DNA from: Acidobacteriaceae bacterium
GTDB taxonomy: Bacteria > Acidobacteriota > Terriglobia > Terriglobales > Acidobacteriaceae
DNA: 36,621 bases
Assembly: GCA_003159355.1 (NCBI GenBank)
Contig: PLPA01000191.1
Coordinates: 1-36,621, forward strand
Direction of reading: 5' to 3'
Each line of letters opens with the position of its first letter. Position 1 is the first letter of the stretch. The notes beneath the pieces are model-generated. The model did not search any database. It saw only the letters and a list, made by a program, of their open reading frames with translations, and was not told the origin of the DNA. Of this stretch, positions 33,873 to 36,621 are shown in pieces. Both the position numbers and the translations under genes were made by a program.

Positions 33873-36257
33873 TCAATGTCCGGCAATTTTGACAATCGCG
33901 CTGTCTGGTTCGCTCCAGCTAGCGGCGCCGTCATGCGTGAGCATCTGTTTTGCGTCGTTCCAATAGAGCCGGGTAATGGAGCCCGCGCCCTTCTCATAGG
34001 CATAGGTCGTACCGTCGTCGGAGAAGAGCGTGAAGCTGCCGTCGGCGCCGGGATAGACTCTCAACTGCGCAATAGCCTGCAGTTGATGCGTGCTTTCGAC
34101 CGGAACTCCCAGCGGAACGATCGAACCGGCACGGACAAACAGAGGAATGGTGTCGATGGGAGCTGCGACAGTGATCGTCTGGCCGCCCTTCACGCGCTCA
34201 TTGGTCCAGAAGTTATACCAATCGGTTCCGGCCGGCAGATAGACCTCGCGGCTGGTCGCGCCCTGGTCGGTGACCGGCGCAACCAGAAAGGCCGGTCCGA
34301 ACATGTACTCGTCGCGCAGGTCGGCAACTTTTGGATCATTCGGAAAGTCCAGTGGCAGGGCGCGCATGAACGGAGCGCCCGAGAGCCAGGTTTGGTAACC
34401 CATCGAGTAGATGTAAGGTATCAGTTGGTAGCGCAAGCGCAGGTACTTTTCCAGAATCGGCTCAGCCTGTTTGCCATACGACCACACCTCATTCGCCGGG
34501 CGGCCGCCGTGGGTACGGAAGATGGGCAGGAAGGTTGCGTACTGAAACCAGCGCGTGTAGAGCTCCGGGTAGTCGTCGTATCCGCCTACGTTGGCGCGGG
34601 CATCGGAGGGGTCGAGCAGTGGCGCATGCTCCGGCACATGGACTTTGGGCAGATCCTGCCAGCCGCCGGTGTCGTTGGACCAGTACGCGATCCCCGAGGC
34701 CGCGACGTCCAGCCCGGTGGGAATCTGGCGCTTCAGCGTATCCCAGGTGGGATAGATGTCGGAGGACCAGAAGATGGTTCCATTGCGCTGCGCTCCGGTG
34801 AAGGCATCGCGAGAGAGGATCAGCGCGCGCCGGCCGGGCTCGTCCTTGCGGAAGCCATTGTAGAGCGCCGCGGTGTGGAAGAGCGGATACACGTTGAAGA
34901 ATTCCGTGCCTGGACCAAGATGAAAATAGGCGCCGCTGGGAGGCAGATCGGGCTCCGTTTCATCAGCCCAAAGGGAGTCGAAACCCTTGCGGACGATGTT
35001 GTCGCGGATCGTGTTCCAGTACCACGTTGCGGCCTCGGGGTTGGTCGTGTCGATGTCGGAACCGGCGCGGTCGTAAGGCAACCCGTCGATGGGCGTGCCA
35101 TCGGCCAGGTGGATGAACCAGTTATTCTTCCGCAGCTCATCGTAGAACCGGTCATCGGGCACAAAGCGCGGCCAAACACTGATCATGGTTTCAAAGCCCA
35201 TCTCGTGGAGTTGCTTGTTCATAGCCGACGGGTCGGGCCAGAACCGGGGATCGAAGTCCATTTGGCCCATTTTCGTGTAGTAGAACCAATCCACCACCAG
35301 CACGTCGGCCGGCAGATGGCGGTCGCGATAACCCTTTGCAACCGACAGTAATTCCTGCTGGCTGGCATAGCGCTGTTTGCACTGGATGTAACCGTAAGCC
35401 GCTTTGGGCAGCATGTGCGTGGGGCCCGTGAGCAGCTTGTAGCCAGCGTAAATCTCGTCCGCGGTGGCGCCGGCGATCACGAAGAAGGAGACACGGCTGC
35501 CCGCCTCGGAGACCCAGCGGGTCTGCTCATTGAAGCCCGGCTCGATGGTGGTCTTGGAGGGGTTGTCCCACAACAGCCCATAGCCCTTGTTGGTGATCAG
35601 CAACGGCACGCAGAAACTGGGAGCGGCTGGAGCCGTGTAATCTGCCCAGCAACGGACCGGATGTCCGCGATGGTCCAGAAAGCCCTCTTGATTCTGTCCC
35701 AGCCCGTAGTAATGCTCGTCGCCGGGCGAGGCGAAGGTTGCGCCCACCGTGTAGAACTGCGGGTCGGTGGGGCGGCGATCATTGGCCAACCGGGCGGTGC
35801 CGTCCTTGTGATTGGGAACAGCCTGGGACCAGCCGGTCAGTTCAAGCAGCTTTGCACCCCCGGGTGTGCGAAAAGTGATGTTCGTGTTTGGAGTGGAGCC
35901 GTTGAAGTATTTGGCAATGTCGGCCATCGTCCGCAGTGGCGGCGGGCCGGAAGGCGGTTCGCGGTCCACCGTGACGACCATCCGCGACGACCCGTACACG
36001 TCAGCCTGCGTGGTCTGGCTTGCGCTCCAGCCGGCCGCGTCAGGCGCAGCCACAACGCCATCCCCCGGCGCGGCCAGCGCGGATTCCGGCTGCAGGCTGA
36101 GCGTGACGCGCACAATGTTGGGCGCGTAGGACTCCAGCACAATTGTCTCGCCGGTGCGGTTCAGTTCCAGGCGCTGGCTGGGGTTCTGCGCCCGCGAGCA
36201 AACAGCAGTGAGGGTGATTCCGGCAACGATTGCGAGAACGGCAAAAAACTTTTGCAT
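33873..36257 (-). CDS. Glycoside hydrolase family 31 (alpha-xylosidase/alpha-glucosidase-like), secreted
   Basis: Signal peptide MQKFFAVLAIVAGITLTAVCSRAQ; VLVVDWFYYTKMGQMDFDPRFWPDP; KGFDSLWADETEPDLPP; AASGIAYWSNDTGGW; FRTHGGRPANEVW; RYQLIPYIYSMGY. Confidence 0.93.
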   Translation of the reverse strand: MQKFFAVLAIVAGITLTAVCSRAQNPSQRLELNRTGETIVLESYAPNIVRVTLSLQPESALAAPGDGVVAAPDAAGWSASQTTQADVYGSSRMVVTVDREPPSGPPPLRTMADIAKYFNGSTPNTNITFRTPGGAKLLELTGWSQAVPNHKDGTARLANDRRPTDPQFYTVGATFASPGDEHYYGLGQNQEGFLDHRGHPVRCWADYTAPAAPSFCVPLLITNKGYGLLWDNPSKTTIEPGFNEQTRWVSEAGSRVSFFVIAGATADEIYAGYKLLTGPTHMLPKAAYGYIQCKQRYASQQELLSVAKGYRDRHLPADVLVVDWFYYTKMGQMDFDPRFWPDPSAMNKQLHEMGFETMISVWPRFVPDDRFYDELRKNNWFIHLADGTPIDGLPYDRAGSDIDTTNPEAATWYWNTIRDNIVRKGFDSLWADETEPDLPPSGAYFHLGPGTEFFNVYPLFHTAALYNGFRKDEPGRRALILSRDAFTGAQRNGTIFWSSDIYPTWDTLKRQIPTGLDVAASGIAYWSNDTGGWQDLPKVHVPEHAPLLDPSDARANVGGYDDYPELYTRWFQYATFLPIFRTHGGRPANEVWSYGKQAEPILEKYLRLRYQLIPYIYSMGYQTWLSGAPFMRALPLDFPNDPKVADLRDEYMFGPAFLVAPVTDQGATSREVYLPAGTDWYNFWTNERVKGGQTITVAAPIDTIPLFVRAGSIVPLGVPVESTHQLQAIAQLRVYPGADGSFTLFSDDGTTYAYEKGAGSITRLYWNDAKQMLTHDGAASWSEPDSAIVKIAGH

Positions 36258-36275
36258 AAACAGGAATCTCCCTTT

Positions 36276-36621
36276 TCAATATGTGGCGACCGAGACCCGG
36301 ATCACCTCGGGTTCCGAAGAGAAGTTGAGGCCCCAGTCCGTTTGATCGCCATTCAGGATGCGCTGGAACTTGAAAGCGCCGTTTTCATACGCGCCTTCTT
36401 CAACGCGAAGGAATTGCCGATGCTGCCACTTGCCATCGATGAGAGCCGAGGGTGTCTGTCCGGTTCCCACTACGATATTCCCGGATTTCCGCTGTTGCTC
36501 GGCGCCGGCGGGGCGGAAGTCGACGCTGCAATTGAACCCGGTGACAAGAAACTGATTGCCGCCAAGCTGCGCGACCAGAGCGCGGCCGAGAGGCTCGCGA
36601 TTTTGATTGGCATTTGCCATG
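36276..36621 (-). CDS. C-terminal part of a larger protein, possibly DUF5597 of a GH35-type enzyme (partial)
   Basis: ...QNREPLGRALVAQLGGNQFLVTGFNCSVDFRP...KWQHRQFLRVEEGAYENGAFKFQRILNGDQTDWGLNFSSEPEVIRVSVATY; runs off the window. Confidence 0.55.
   Translation of the reverse strand, partial: MANANQNREPLGRALVAQLGGNQFLVTGFNCSVDFRPAGAEQQRKSGNIVVGTGQTPSALIDGKWQHRQFLRVEEGAYENGAFKFQRILNGDQTDWGLNFSSEPEVIRVSVATY

Noticed and set aside
33795-35351. 518-aa plus-strand ORF
   Set aside because: Antisense to the GH31 gene; no domain pattern.
1-36621. CRISPR arrays, rRNA genes or insertion sequences
   Set aside because: No regularly spaced direct repeats, rRNA-like sequence or transposase-like ORFs were seen by eye.

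Overview
GC-rich bacterial window. The general style (Oar-like TonB-dependent receptor, GH31 enzyme) resembles Acidobacteria, but this is an inference. The core is a roughly 25 kb phosphonate-metabolism (C-P lyase-like) locus. The forward operon is phnG-H-I-J-K-L-D-C-E-E-M (about 19754-29346). A divergent operon shares its promoter region: a heterodimeric ABC exporter pair, a DUF1045 2H-phosphoesterase, a phosphohexomutase and a hexapeptide acyltransferase (19567 down to 12873). An upstream forward block holds a TonB-dependent receptor, phnM, a GNAT, a second phnM and a P-loop kinase (5236-12841), facing a divergent MarR regulator. Main result: the PhnJ homolog is full length and in frame and keeps the residues matching the glycyl-radical Gly and a metal-site His. 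It has lost three of the four cysteines that define the PhnJ radical-SAM/thiyl machinery (CxxC-X21-C-X5-C reads as CSTS...I....L). PhnK appears to have lost most of a Cys-rich insertion, PhnD lacks the acidic residues that bind the aminoethylphosphonate amine, and no PhnP and no typical PhnN are present. Three near-identical palindromes (TTCGTATACGAA type) lie in the two divergent intergenic regions and look like a dedicated operator set. Two 58-bp direct repeats of a tRNA-Leu(TAA) 3' end (909-966 and 33591-33648), with an integrase remnant beside the left copy, bracket about 32.7 kb that contains the locus, suggesting a genomic island. Flanks include a partial Fic protein, coaX, EEP-family and EamA genes on the left, and panE-like, DUF2332, MFS and GH31 genes on the right.
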